Assembly (NCBI RefSeq): GCF_000010665.1
Contig: NC_012796.1
Coordinates: 186,001-250,000 of the forward strand
Direction: 5' to 3'
Source of the DNA: Solidesulfovibrio magneticus RS-1
GTDB lineage: Bacteria; Desulfobacterota; Desulfovibrionia; Desulfovibrionales; Desulfovibrionaceae
Length of the DNA: 64,000 bases
Positions within the stretch are counted from its first letter, which is position 1. Every line of letters starts with the position of its first letter. A model generated the notes under the pieces. The model was not told the DNA's origin, searched no databases, and saw only the letters and a list, made by a program, of their open reading frames with translations. The position numbers and the translations under genes are program-made. Positions 54,983 through 62,840 of this stretch are shown here, piece after piece.

Positions 54983-55285
54983 CTACAGCACTTCGTCGGG
55001 GTTGAGTTCGGCCCGGAACTTGCGGGACAGGCGGAACACCACCACCTTGCGCGGCGGCAGCATGATGGAGGCGTTGGTTTGGGGATTGCGCCCCTTGCGG
55101 GCTTTTTTGTCGTAGGACTCGAACTTGCCGAAACCGCTGACGAGCAGGGAGTTGTCCCGCTTGATGGACTGTTTCATGAGTTCGAGGAGATGGTCCACCA
55201 GGACCTTGACCTCGGCCCGGTTGCGCTCGGTCTTTTCGTAGATGTAGTCAACGATGTCGGCCTTGGTGAGGGTTTTCCCGTTCAT
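54983..55285 (-). CDS. HU/IHF-family DNA-binding protein (IHF-like)
   Basis: 100-aa histone-like protein. LTKADIVDYIYEKTERNRAEVKVLVDHLLELMKQSI forms the helical dimer part. LLVSGFGKFESYDKKARKGRNPQTNASIMLPPRKVVVFRLSRKFRAELN is the saddle, with the DNA-intercalating arm at RNPQT. The K/R pattern and N-terminal MNGKTLTKADI recall IHF-alpha or HU subunits; which one is not decided. IHF-type bending would suit the sigma-54 promoters in this genome. Strong ribosome site upstream. Confidence 0.9.
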   Translation of the reverse strand: MNGKTLTKADIVDYIYEKTERNRAEVKVLVDHLLELMKQSIKRDNSLLVSGFGKFESYDKKARKGRNPQTNASIMLPPRKVVVFRLSRKFRAELNPDEVL

Positions 55286-55369
55286 GACGTTCTCCGGCGC
55301 GTTGCGTTTGGTGAGCAGGACGGGCGGGCAGGCCCGGCCGGCGGATTGCACAAGTTGAGAAACCGGGCG

Positions 55370-55792
55370 CTACTTGGCCAGGGCGGCGCGCACCGCTTCG
55401 GCCACGGCGGCCACGGCGGCGGCGGCGGGGTAGGGCGTGCCCGGCCACAAGGCCAGGCCGTCGCCTTCCCGGCGCGGAATCAGATGATAGTGGGCGTGAA
55501 ACACCATCTGGCCGGCGCTTTGGGCGTTGTTTTGCTGGACATTGAGGCCGGTTGCGCCCATGGCCGCCATGACGGCCCGGCCCACCCGCTGCTGGGCGGC
55601 CAGCAAAGCCGCGCCCAGTTCAACCGGCAGCGCGAACAGGTCGGGGTGATGGGCCTTGGGGATGACCAGGGCATGGCCCGGGGCCACCGGGGCGATGTCC
55701 AGAAAGGCTAGCGTCAGCTCGTCTTCGTAGAGCTTGGCGCAGGGGATCTCTCCCTTGACGATTTTGCAAAAAATACAGTCGGCGGCATCCAT
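55370..55792 (-). CDS. HIT-family nucleotide hydrolase/transferase
   Basis: 140-aa histidine-triad protein of the HinT/Hit group, hydrolysing AMP-linked or dinucleoside substrates. CIFCKIVKGEIPCAKLYED near the start has the paired CxxC that binds zinc in many bacterial HITs. The triad is in MVFHAHYHLIPR. Lies upstream of the HU/IHF gene on the same strand (84 bp gap), divergent from the radical SAM gene. Confidence 0.93.
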   Translation of the reverse strand: MDAADCIFCKIVKGEIPCAKLYEDELTLAFLDIAPVAPGHALVIPKAHHPDLFALPVELGAALLAAQQRVGRAVMAAMGATGLNVQQNNAQSAGQMVFHAHYHLIPRREGDGLALWPGTPYPAAAAVAAVAEAVRAALAK

Positions 55793-55905
55793 GAATTGTC
55801 CCCTCTCTCCCCAGGCGAAACAGCCCGGCCACGGGCCGGCCCAACGCCTTGGTTCAAGCTATAAAAAAGGAAAGGCATTTTTTCAAGTGGCTTAGGAGAA
55901 AAATA

Positions 55906-57000
55906 ATGGCCTCCACGCATATCGTTCGCCATCTTCGCCAAAATGTCATTTCCGGGGGCAGCCCCCGGGGGCGTTTTTTCCGGCATCCCGAGCCGCCAAG
56001 GGAGCGCACGCGGGTGTGGCCGGTCTACATCAGTTTTCAAGGATGTCCGGGACGTTGCGTGTTCTGTGCCCAGTCCGTGCAGGCCGGCGCGCCGCCAGTT
56101 TCCCTGGGTGAAACCCTGGCCGCCATGGAGGGGGGGCTTGCCCAAGCCGCCCGGGACGGACGCGGTCCCTATGAGCTGGCTTTTTACGGCGGCGTCTTCA
56201 CGGCCCTGCCCGAACCCTGGCCCAGGCGCTTTCTGGAAGCGGCCTTGCGGTTTCGCCGGGCCGGACTCATTGGGCGCATCCGCTGCTCCACCCGGCCCGA
56301 CGCCTGCCCGCCCGGGCTTTTGGCCGAACTGGCCGGCCTGGGGCTCGATCTGGTCGAGATCGGGGCCCAGACCTTTGACGACGCCGTGCTTATCGCCTCG
56401 GGCCGGGGCCATGACGCCCAGGCCACGCGCCGGGCCGCCCGGGCCGTGCGGGCGGCCGGCCTGGATTTGGGCCTGCAGCTCCTGCCCGGCCTGCCCAGGC
56501 ACGATCCGGCGGCCCTGGCCCGGGATGTGGCCGAGACCTGCGCCCTGGCTCCGTCCCTGGTCCGCATCCATCCCTGTCTGGTGGTGGAAGGCACCGCGCT
56601 GGCCGACCTGTACCGGGCCGGGCGGCATGTTCCCTGGCCCCTGGAAGCGACCATCGACGCCCTGGCCGAGGCGCTGGTTCCCTTGTGGCGGGCCGGGGTG
56701 GCCGTGGCCCGCCTGGGGCTGGCCCCGCAGCCGGAACTGGAAGCGGCGATCATCGCCGGGCCACGCCATCCGGCCCTAGGGGACCGCGCCCGGGCCAGGG
56801 CGCTTTTGGCCCTGGTACGGGAGGAAGCGGCCGCCCTGGGCGGCGCGCCAGCCGGCCTTTTCGCGCCGCGCCGCTTCGCTGGCCAGCTTTTGGGTCACGC
56901 CGGCGAACTGGCCCCGGCCTACGCCGCCCTGGGGCTGCCCCGGGAGCTGTTGCGCTTTACCCGGGACGAGGTTTTTTTCCTTGCCGCGAAAGCTGTTTGA
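55906..57000 (+). CDS. Radical SAM protein, Elp3/coproporphyrinogen-oxidase-like group
   Basis: 364 aa with the CxxxCxxC motif in ISFQGCPGRCVFCAQ (Cys at about 46, 50 and 53), an Elp3-like spacing. ELAFYGGVFTALP is the usual GGE/GG region after it, and LDLVEIGAQTFDDAVL resembles the SAM-binding beta strand of Elp3/HemN-type enzymes. A C-terminal part with pronounced AAL/GAPAG pattern resembles the Radical_SAM_C domain of YhcC-type proteins. Substrate unknown. AGGAGAAAAATA before the ATG at 55906. Confidence 0.87.
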   Translation: MASTHIVRHLRQNVISGGSPRGRFFRHPEPPRERTRVWPVYISFQGCPGRCVFCAQSVQAGAPPVSLGETLAAMEGGLAQAARDGRGPYELAFYGGVFTALPEPWPRRFLEAALRFRRAGLIGRIRCSTRPDACPPGLLAELAGLGLDLVEIGAQTFDDAVLIASGRGHDAQATRRAARAVRAAGLDLGLQLLPGLPRHDPAALARDVAETCALAPSLVRIHPCLVVEGTALADLYRAGRHVPWPLEATIDALAEALVPLWRAGVAVARLGLAPQPELEAAIIAGPRHPALGDRARARALLALVREEAAALGGAPAGLFAPRRFAGQLLGHAGELAPAYAALGLPRELLRFTRDEVFFLAAKAV

Positions 57001-57075
57001 CTTGGCCGCGCCCTCGTGCCAAACCGGACAAGGGACACGCCCCCCGACAACCTTCAAACCGTCTGGTGAACAACC

Positions 57076-57585
57076 ATGAAGCGATTTTTTGCGCCCCTGG
57101 CCTGCCTCGTCTGTCTGGCCCTGGCCGCGCCGGCCGCGGCGGAAACGCCCAACATGCGCCAAAGCATCAACTACTTCATGAACTACTTCAACGAGGCGGT
57201 GGTCCAGGCCATCCAGATCAAGGAGCAGGAAGACCGGGACGGGCTGACCGAAAAACGCCCGTACACCGACGAGTTCGTCTTCTACCAGGATCTCAAGGCC
57301 CGCATCGAAAAATCGCTGGGCCTGGCGCTCAATCTCTGCGACCTCTACTACATCTACAATAAGACGACCTACTGTTTCACCAAGGACGAAAAGAACTACC
57401 TCTTCGACCGGTTGGACAATATCATGGACGCCTTGCAGAAGATCAAGGACACGCCCTACGTCGGCGGGGATGTCGCGCTGGAGAACAAATCCGGCGCGGC
57501 CGCCCGGCAACTGGCCGCCTTCAACGAGCGGGTGGACAAGCTGCGGGCCTTCGTCAAGTCCTCCCTGGTCGTGTTTCAACGCTAA
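57076..57585 (+). CDS. Secreted helical protein of unknown function, 169 aa
   Basis: Signal peptide at 1-22 (MKRFFAPLACLVCLALAAPAAA). The mature chain is almost entirely helical with many aromatic residues (NYFMNYFNEAVVQAI; NLCDLYYIYNKTTYCF), giving one Cys pair about 12 residues apart. No family is recognised. The spacing before the amidohydrolase start is only 2 bp, so the two genes are likely translated from one transcript. Confidence 0.72.
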   Translation: MKRFFAPLACLVCLALAAPAAAETPNMRQSINYFMNYFNEAVVQAIQIKEQEDRDGLTEKRPYTDEFVFYQDLKARIEKSLGLALNLCDLYYIYNKTTYCFTKDEKNYLFDRLDNIMDALQKIKDTPYVGGDVALENKSGAAARQLAAFNERVDKLRAFVKSSLVVFQR

Positions 57586-57587
57586 TA

Positions 57588-58742
57588 TTGCGCCCGCCGC
57601 CGACTCCCCGCGCCGTGCGCGCCGCCCGGGCCTTGACCATGGTCCCCGGGGACGCGCCTCTGGATGACGCCGCCCTGATCCTGGCCGGCCGGCGCATCCT
57701 GGACGTCGGCCCGGCCCGCCGGGTGCTGGCCGGGTTTCACGGCCCCGTGGACGATCTCGGCGACGTCGTCCTCGTGCCGGGACTCGTCAACGCCCACGCC
57801 CATCTGGAACTTTCCCATCTGCGCGGCCAGGCTCCGCCGCCGGCCGGCTTTTGCGCCTGGGCGGGCTGGCTTTTCGCCGCCGCCCGGGACACCGCGCCGC
57901 CGGACGTGCTGGCCGCCGCCGTGGCCGAGGTGGCCGGGACGGGCACGGCCGCCGTCATCGACGTGGCCGGCCGGGCCGGGGCGGCCGTGGCCCGGGCGTT
58001 GCGGGCGGCCGGCCTGTCCGGGCTGGTGTGCCGCGAGATCCTGGGCCGCCGGGCCGGCGTCTCCCTGGACCTGCCGCCCCAGCTGGCTGACGCGGCCGGC
58101 GACGGCGTGGCGGCCACGGTCTGCGGCCATGCCCTGTATTCCACGGCCCCGGAGCTGCTGCGCCGGGCGCGGGCCGTCTGCCGTGAGCACGGCACGCCTT
58201 TTAGCCTGCATCTGGCTGAACATGCCGGCGAAATGGAACTGTTCACCACCGGCCGGGGCGAGTTCGCGGCCATGCTGGCCGGCCGGCTGCTGCCCAAGGG
58301 CTGGCAGCCGCCTGGCCGGTCGCCCGTGGCCGAAGCGGCCGCCCAGGGGCTGCTCGGGCCGGACACTCTGGCCGTCCATGTGGTCAGCCTTGCCCCGGGC
58401 GATCTGGACATCCTGGCCCGGTCCGAGGTCACGGCCTGCCTGTGCCCGCGCAGCAACGTCCGCATCGGCGTCGGCGTCGCCGACGCGCCGGCCCTGGCGG
58501 CGGCCGGCGTGCGGCTCGCCCTGGGCACGGACAGCCTGGCCTCCAACGACGACCTCAACCTCTGGAACGAGGCCCGGGCGCTTTTCACCGCCCACCCGGA
58601 ACTCCCGGGCCGGGCCGTGCTTGAGGCCCTGACCGTGAATCCGGCCCGGCTGCTTGGCCGCGACGACCTCGGCCGGTTGGCTCCGGGGAGCGTCGGCGGC
58701 TGGGCCGTGCTGCCGGCCGATCTGGCCCAACGCCTGGCCTGA
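57588..58742 (+). CDS. Amidohydrolase (cytosine-deaminase/MqnX-like metal-dependent deaminase)
   Basis: 384-aa amidohydrolase-superfamily enzyme. N-terminal composite barrel, then VPGLVNAHAHLELSHLRG with the HxH metal ligands (about 65-67). Further metal and catalytic positions are CGHALYST, SLHLAEHAGE and LGTDSLASNDDLN, as in the ATZ/TRZ-like deaminases. In menaquinone-producing deltaproteobacteria, enzymes of this type (MqnX) deaminate 6-amino-6-deoxyfutalosine, but no other mqn genes are here, so the substrate is unproven. TTG at 57588 or GTG at 57615 as start; the upstream signal for both is weak. Confidence 0.75.
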   Translation: MRPPPTPRAVRAARALTMVPGDAPLDDAALILAGRRILDVGPARRVLAGFHGPVDDLGDVVLVPGLVNAHAHLELSHLRGQAPPPAGFCAWAGWLFAAARDTAPPDVLAAAVAEVAGTGTAAVIDVAGRAGAAVARALRAAGLSGLVCREILGRRAGVSLDLPPQLADAAGDGVAATVCGHALYSTAPELLRRARAVCREHGTPFSLHLAEHAGEMELFTTGRGEFAAMLAGRLLPKGWQPPGRSPVAEAAAQGLLGPDTLAVHVVSLAPGDLDILARSEVTACLCPRSNVRIGVGVADAPALAAAGVRLALGTDSLASNDDLNLWNEARALFTAHPELPGRAVLEALTVNPARLLGRDDLGRLAPGSVGGWAVLPADLAQRLA

Positions 58743-58775
58743 TTTCGTCTTCAACATGCTTTTGCGCCTTCGTGC

Positions 58776-58804
58776 TTGAAGGCCCAGGCCCGGCGAGGTA
58801 TAGA
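58776..58804 (+). promoter_or_regulatory. Sigma-70 promoter of the EAL-HDOD gene
   Basis: TTGAAG (58776-58781) and TATAGA (58799-58804) are 17 bp apart, about 130 bp before the ATG. A TGTTGC/GCAACA hairpin and a run of seven T's (58849-58855) follow in the leader, possibly a terminator for the amidohydrolase transcript or an attenuator. Confidence 0.6.
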
Positions 58805-58935
58805 CCGGAAGCCTGAGTTTTTCCTTGTTGCCTTTGCAACAGGCGGCGTTTTTTTCCAAGCCCAGGCTTTGCCCCGCCAGGACAACGCCTGAACCAGAAA
58901 CATTTCAGCCGTACGCCAGACGCGCCTTAACCACC

Positions 58936-60183
58936 ATGTCCCCCAATACAGACGACAATTACGCCGTAGCCAGACACCCCATCTATCGCATCGACGGCGA
59001 CGTGTTCGGCTACGAGCTGCTCTATCGCACCGTTGGCGGCCCCAACGCGGCTTCCTTTCCTTCCGATGCCGAGGCGACCCTGTCGGTGCTGGCCAACGGC
59101 ATTCACGCCATTTCCCAGGACATCGACCCGAAAAAGAAGATCTTTATCAACTTTTCCAAGGAAATCCTGGAATCCGGCCACCATAAATTCCTGGACCCGG
59201 GACGCTTCGTCATCGAAATCCTGGAGCATGTGACCTGCGACGCGGCCTTTGTGGAGCTGGTGCGCGGCATCCAGGAAGCCGGCTTCGTGCTGGCCCTGGA
59301 CGATTACGTGGGCGATCCGTCCTTTGATCCGATCCTACCCTACGTGACCTACATCAAGGTGGATTTCCTGGCCCTGGCCGGCGATTCGGCCAAGCTTGGG
59401 GCCGTGGTGGACCGCTGTCTGGCCCTGGGCAAGACCGTGCTGGCCGAAAAAGTGGAAACCGAGGCCGACGTGGCTTGGTGCCGCGACCGGGGCGTGCCTC
59501 TGGCCCAGGGGTATTTCTACAGCCGGCCCAAGATCGTCACGGCCAAGATCCTCGAACCCAACCAGGCGGTGAAGCTCAATCTCCTGGCTGAGGTGAGCCA
59601 GCCCGAACTGGACGTGCGCCGGGTGCGCGAGATCATCGGCTCGGACGTGTCGCTGACCTACAAGCTTTTGCGCTATGTCAACACGGCCAGCTTCTACCGG
59701 GGCCAGCCCATCGAGTCCGTGGATTTCGCGGTCACGCGCCTGGGCCGCAACGCCCTGTCCAGCTGGGTGGCCGTCAACATGCTGGCCACGATTGGGGACT
59801 CCGCCCGCGACCGGGAGCTGGCCTTTGCCTCGGCCGTGCGCGGCCGGTTTTTGGCTCTGGCCGACGGCCGCCGCCTCCCTGGGCGCGCGACCTGCCACGA
59901 CGGCCAAAGCATTTGCCTGACGGGGCTGTTGTCGCTGCTCGACGCCATGCTCGGGATGCCCATGGTCCAGGCCCTGGCCGGCATCTCCATTGACGAGCGC
60001 ACGCGGGTCGCCTTGCTTGGCGGGGAAAGTTCCTGCACGCCCTGTCTGGCCCTGGCCGGCTGCTACGACGCCGGCGGCGAGTCGGCCAGGGCGGCGCTTC
60101 GCGCCTACGGCCTGGCCCCGGACGACGCCTCGGCCGCCTATTTCGAGGCCCTGGCCTGGGCGGCGGACATGTTTCGGCCGTAG
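58936..60183 (+). CDS. Degenerate EAL-HDOD (YuxH-type) signalling protein
   Basis: 415 aa. The first half (1-200) is an EAL-like domain that has lost catalytic residues: GYELLYRTVG replaces EAL(V)R, and FVLALDDYVGD has the second strand but not the DDFGTG motif. The second half (about 205-400) is an HDOD domain (IIGSDVSLTYKLLRYVNTASFYRGQPIESVDFAVTRLGRNALSSWV). Such proteins probably sense rather than degrade c-di-GMP. Own sigma-70 promoter about 130 bp upstream. Located next to an Rrf2 regulator. Confidence 0.88.
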   Translation: MSPNTDDNYAVARHPIYRIDGDVFGYELLYRTVGGPNAASFPSDAEATLSVLANGIHAISQDIDPKKKIFINFSKEILESGHHKFLDPGRFVIEILEHVTCDAAFVELVRGIQEAGFVLALDDYVGDPSFDPILPYVTYIKVDFLALAGDSAKLGAVVDRCLALGKTVLAEKVETEADVAWCRDRGVPLAQGYFYSRPKIVTAKILEPNQAVKLNLLAEVSQPELDVRRVREIIGSDVSLTYKLLRYVNTASFYRGQPIESVDFAVTRLGRNALSSWVAVNMLATIGDSARDRELAFASAVRGRFLALADGRRLPGRATCHDGQSICLTGLLSLLDAMLGMPMVQALAGISIDERTRVALLGGESSCTPCLALAGCYDAGGESARAALRAYGLAPDDASAAYFEALAWAADMFRP

Positions 60184-60193
60184 GGAACGTTTA

Positions 60194-60646
60194 TCAGATG
60201 ACGTAGTCGGCGGTTTTGGCCGCTTGGCGTATGCGCCGGTCCTCGGCCACGAGGTCGGCCAGGCTGCGGGTGTCGTAGACCCGTTCCAGGGCGTCCCGGG
60301 CCTCGTCCCAGAGTCCCCGAAAAACGCAACCGCCTTGCAGGGGGCAGTCGTGGCCCGGCCGCTCCCGGTGGCAGTCCACCGGGCTGATGGGGCCGTCCAT
60401 GAAGCGGATCACCGCGCCGACGGTCACTTCCGAGGCCGGCCGGGCCAGGTAGAAGCCGCCTTCCTTGCCGCGTTGGGAGGCCACGAAGCCGCCCTGGCGC
60501 AGCTGGTTGAGGATCACTTCCAGGAAGCGTTTGGGGATGGCCTGGCGGTCGGCGATCTCGCCGGCCGGGGCTGCCCCGGTTCCCTCGCGTAGGGCCAGTT
60601 CGAGCAGGGCGCGCAGGGCGTATTGGCATTTCTGGGTCACGGCCAC
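60194..60646 (-). CDS. Rrf2-family transcriptional regulator, possibly iron-sulfur
   Basis: 150-aa winged-helix regulator. QKCQYALRALLELALRE and IPKRFLEVILNQLRQGGFVASQRGKEGGFYLARP are the typical Rrf2 HTH and wing. Three cysteines follow in DCHRERPGHDCPLQGGC (spacing 8 and 5), the FeS-ligand place of IscR/NsrR/RsrR-type members. GTG start at 60646, preceded by GAGGAGACGGAC. The regulated genes are unknown. Confidence 0.9.
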   Translation of the reverse strand: MAVTQKCQYALRALLELALREGTGAAPAGEIADRQAIPKRFLEVILNQLRQGGFVASQRGKEGGFYLARPASEVTVGAVIRFMDGPISPVDCHRERPGHDCPLQGGCVFRGLWDEARDALERVYDTRSLADLVAEDRRIRQAAKTADYVI

Positions 60647-60701
60647 GTCCGTCTCCTCGCCGCCCAGAGGGCGCAGTTCACATTACCCAAGCGCCCCCGT
60701 C

Positions 60702-60753
60702 CCCCCCATGTGGGGTTTCCAAAGGGGCTCAGCCCCTTTGGCCGCCGGAGGCA
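60702..60753 (-). repeat. Dispersed GC-rich hairpin element, copy 8
   Basis: CCCCCCATGTGGGG, then CCAAAGGGGCTC/AGCCCCTTTGG stem, then GCCGCCGGAGGC and TTTTTT. It lies directly after the MOSC gene 3' end (minus strand). On that strand the order is A-run, edge motif, stem, so it probably ends MOSC transcription before the rrf2 gene. Confidence 0.7.
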
Positions 60754-60760
60754 TTTTTTC

Positions 60761-61198
60761 TTACTCTTCCACCACTGCCACCACATCGCCGGCCGTGACG
60801 TCGCCGCCGACGAGCACCTTGGCGAACACGCCTTCCCGGGGCATGACGCAGGTTCCGGCTGCTTTCTTGATGGCGCAGCCGGCGTCGTGGCAGGCCTTGC
60901 CGATGGCTGTGACTTCGAGCACTACGTCCGCGCCGACCCGGATGCGCCGGCCCACGGCGATGTCGAGGGTTTCAAGCCCGTCCACATTGAGATTTTCGGC
61001 GAAATCCCCGGGCGCCAGCCAGTCGAGCTTCTGGCGCATCCGGTTCAGGGCGTCCAGGGAGAGCAGGCTCACCTGCCGGGGCGAGCCGGCATGGGCGTCG
61101 CCCTCGATGCCGTGGTCAACGACCAGGGAGACGCGCTCCACGGCGCTCTTGCGTTCCCCTTTCTTGCGGCTCACACATACGCTATGAATGACGGCCAT
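60761..61198 (-). CDS. MOSC-domain protein
   Basis: 145 aa forming one MOSC (molybdenum cofactor sulfurase C-terminal) domain. VDHGIEGDAHAGSPRQVSLLS, GDFAENLNVDGLET, GACH-type CHDAGCAIKKAAG and CVMPREGVFAKVL are the family segments. Stand-alone MOSC proteins are linked to molybdenum or tungsten cofactor sulfur chemistry, which fits the AOR gene 1.6 kb away, but the link is not proven. Start at 61198 with GTGGAG upstream. Confidence 0.85.
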   Translation of the reverse strand: MAVIHSVCVSRKKGERKSAVERVSLVVDHGIEGDAHAGSPRQVSLLSLDALNRMRQKLDWLAPGDFAENLNVDGLETLDIAVGRRIRVGADVVLEVTAIGKACHDAGCAIKKAAGTCVMPREGVFAKVLVGGDVTAGDVVAVVEE

Positions 61199-61241
61199 AG
61201 GTTCGTACTCCACAATGCGCCCCGTCCCCACGGGGGGGCGA

Positions 61242-61251
61242 TAATCGATTA
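61242..61251. promoter_or_regulatory. CGAT-rich palindrome between divergent MOSC and isochorismatase-like genes
   Basis: TAATCGATTA (61242-61251) is a perfect palindrome, followed by CCGATCGATTCGATGAT with three more CGAT units. Its AT-rich, symmetric character in a divergent promoter region suggests an operator. Function inferred. Confidence 0.4.
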
Positions 61252-61351
61252 AACCGATCGATTCGATGATACCACTTGCCAAAGGAACCGGGCACGCGTC
61301 AAGTCGCGCCCGCAAACCCGGGTCAAGGCCCGGCCATGCCCGGAGGCGGCC

Positions 61352-61921
61352 ATGCCGACCAGCTCCCAAACGGAACAGCCGAGCGCGCTGCTCCTCATCG
61401 ACATCCAAAACGACTATTTCCAGGGCGGGGCCATGGCCCTGGCCGAACCCGAGGCCGCCGGCCGCAACGCCGCCGCCCTGCTGGCCCGGTTCCGGGCCGC
61501 CGGAGGGCCGGTGTTCCACATCCGCCACGAGGCCGCCCGCCCCGGGGCCACGTTTTTCCTGCCCGGCACGCCCGGGGCCGACATCCACGCCTGCGTGGCC
61601 GCGCTGCCCGGCGAGGCCGTCATCCTCAAGCACTGGCCCAACAGCTTCCGCGACACCGGCCTGGGCGCGGCCCTTGACGCCTGCGGCGCCAAGCGCCTGG
61701 TGGTGGCCGGCATGATGACCCACATGTGCGTGGACGCCACGGTCCGGGCGGCCTTTGATTTGGGCTACGCCGTGACCGTGGCCGCCGACGCCTGCGCCAC
61801 CCGCGAGCTGGCTTACGGCGGCCGGACCGTGGCCCCGGCCGATGTCCAGGCCGCCTTCCTGGCCGCCCTGGGCGCGGTTTACGCCGAGGTCGTGGCTACG
61901 GCGGCGGTTGCCGTCTCGTGA
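61352..61921 (+). CDS. Isochorismatase-like cysteine hydrolase
   Basis: 189-aa enzyme of the isochorismatase/nicotinamidase superfamily. The catalytic triad is visible: D in LLIDIQNDYF (about residue 17), K in VILKHWPNSF, C in MTHMCVDATVRAAFDLGY, preceded by the cis-peptide stretch VAGMMTH. This pattern with a short, lid-less fold occurs in nicotinamidase-, N-carbamoyl- and oxamate-hydrolase-type enzymes, so the substrate is open. Divergent from the MOSC gene. Confidence 0.88.
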   Translation: MPTSSQTEQPSALLLIDIQNDYFQGGAMALAEPEAAGRNAAALLARFRAAGGPVFHIRHEAARPGATFFLPGTPGADIHACVAALPGEAVILKHWPNSFRDTGLGAALDACGAKRLVVAGMMTHMCVDATVRAAFDLGYAVTVAADACATRELAYGGRTVAPADVQAAFLAALGAVYAEVVATAAVAVS

Positions 61922-62383
61922 CGCGTCCACGAAAAGCGCCAATGGCGTTTCGGGGACAAGCGCCTAAAATCCTTTTTCTAGGGGCGCGCCAGGAGGCCAT
62001 GCAAAAAGCGGAGCAATTGGGTAGGAAATAACGCCGCACGTCGCTGCGAAAGCCGGGCGGCGGCCGCAAATCCAGGCCGGGCCGGGTTTAACGGGCGGGG
62101 TGGGAGATGCCGTGCCCCGGGGCGCTGTCCGCTCGCAACGGCGACGAAGCGCCTAGACCGGCGCTTTTTGACCCAAAGCCGCCGCCGGCCGGGGCGTTTC
62201 GATGCGCCGGCCAGGGAACCACGCGTCGTCCCGGCGGCCAATGGCCCGCCGGAAGCGGTAATGTCGGAAAGTCGTGGAGGATCAAATACCGCGCGCCACG
62301 GCCGGAGCCAAACGAAACCGAGTCGGCGGGCAGGCGGCGGAGCGGAAGCGGCGCAAACGGCGCGCGGCCCAAAGACCGTCCCG
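61922..62383. other. Intergenic region without a recognisable gene
   Basis: 462 bp between the convergent isochorismatase-like and MoaD-like genes. The open frames here on both strands are arginine- and proline-rich and have no start signals. No repeat of the dispersed family, RNA gene or clear hairpin was found. Confidence 0.5.
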
Positions 62384-62668
62384 TCAGCCCATTTTCTTGA
62401 AACCCAGCAGCACGCGGTACGGTCCGGGCACGCCCGGCGGGGCCAGGGCGACCCGGTCGCCTGCGGCAACCGTGGCCGCCTCGGGACTCGTCGCCTTGCC
62501 GTTGACGAAGATCACCTCGACCCGCTCCCGCCCGACGTCGAGCAGGGCCAGCAGTTCAGGCCCGGTCATCGTGCCCGAAACGGCCACTTCGTGGGGCGTG
62601 TTCCAGCCCCGTTCCCGAAACAGCTCGGACAGTTCCATGAAACCACGCAATTCAATGGACTTCGCCAT
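62384..62668 (-). CDS. MoaD/ThiS-type beta-grasp protein with an unusual C-terminus
   Basis: 94-aa ubiquitin-like protein: MAKSIELRGFMELSELFRERGW, a middle TGPELLALLDVGRERVEVIFVNGKATSPEAATVAAGDRVALAPPGVPGPYRVL. The beta-grasp layout and VNG...VAAGDRVAL match MoaD/ThiS carriers found next to tungsten aldehyde:ferredoxin oxidoreductases, and the AOR gene is directly upstream. The chain ends FKKMG, not with the Gly-Gly that is normally adenylated and thiocarboxylated, so carrier activity is doubtful. GGAGGG site before the ATG. Confidence 0.72.
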   Translation of the reverse strand: MAKSIELRGFMELSELFRERGWNTPHEVAVSGTMTGPELLALLDVGRERVEVIFVNGKATSPEAATVAAGDRVALAPPGVPGPYRVLLGFKKMG

Positions 62669-62778
62669 GGACAATCCCTCCAACGGCAGGTTTGGTCGTA
62701 GGCAATTCTGGCGAGGATAACAAAAATCCCCTTGTCCTGGCGAGGCCTTGGCTCGACGCGGCAAGGGGATGTCCAGGT

Positions 62779-62812
62779 CCCGGGAGGGACGGCAGGGGCC
62801 GTTCCTCCCGGG
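62779..62812 (-). terminator. Long hairpin after the AOR gene
   Basis: CCCGGGAGGGACGGC and GCCGTTCCTCCCGGG pair over 15 bp with one G.T mismatch around an AGGG loop. It lies 28 bp beyond the AOR stop, between AOR and the MoaD-like gene. A terminator or an expression-ratio regulator between the two. No U run follows, so strength is uncertain. Confidence 0.6.
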
Positions 62813-62840
62813 CGGAGCAGCGAAGCCTTGGGGCGACGCC

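Noticed and set aside
61978-62469. A 163-codon minus-strand frame that might have been a gene or pseudogene.
   Set aside because: Arg/Pro-rich, overlaps the start region of nothing conserved, and overlaps the end of the MoaD-like gene in another frame. No homology pattern.
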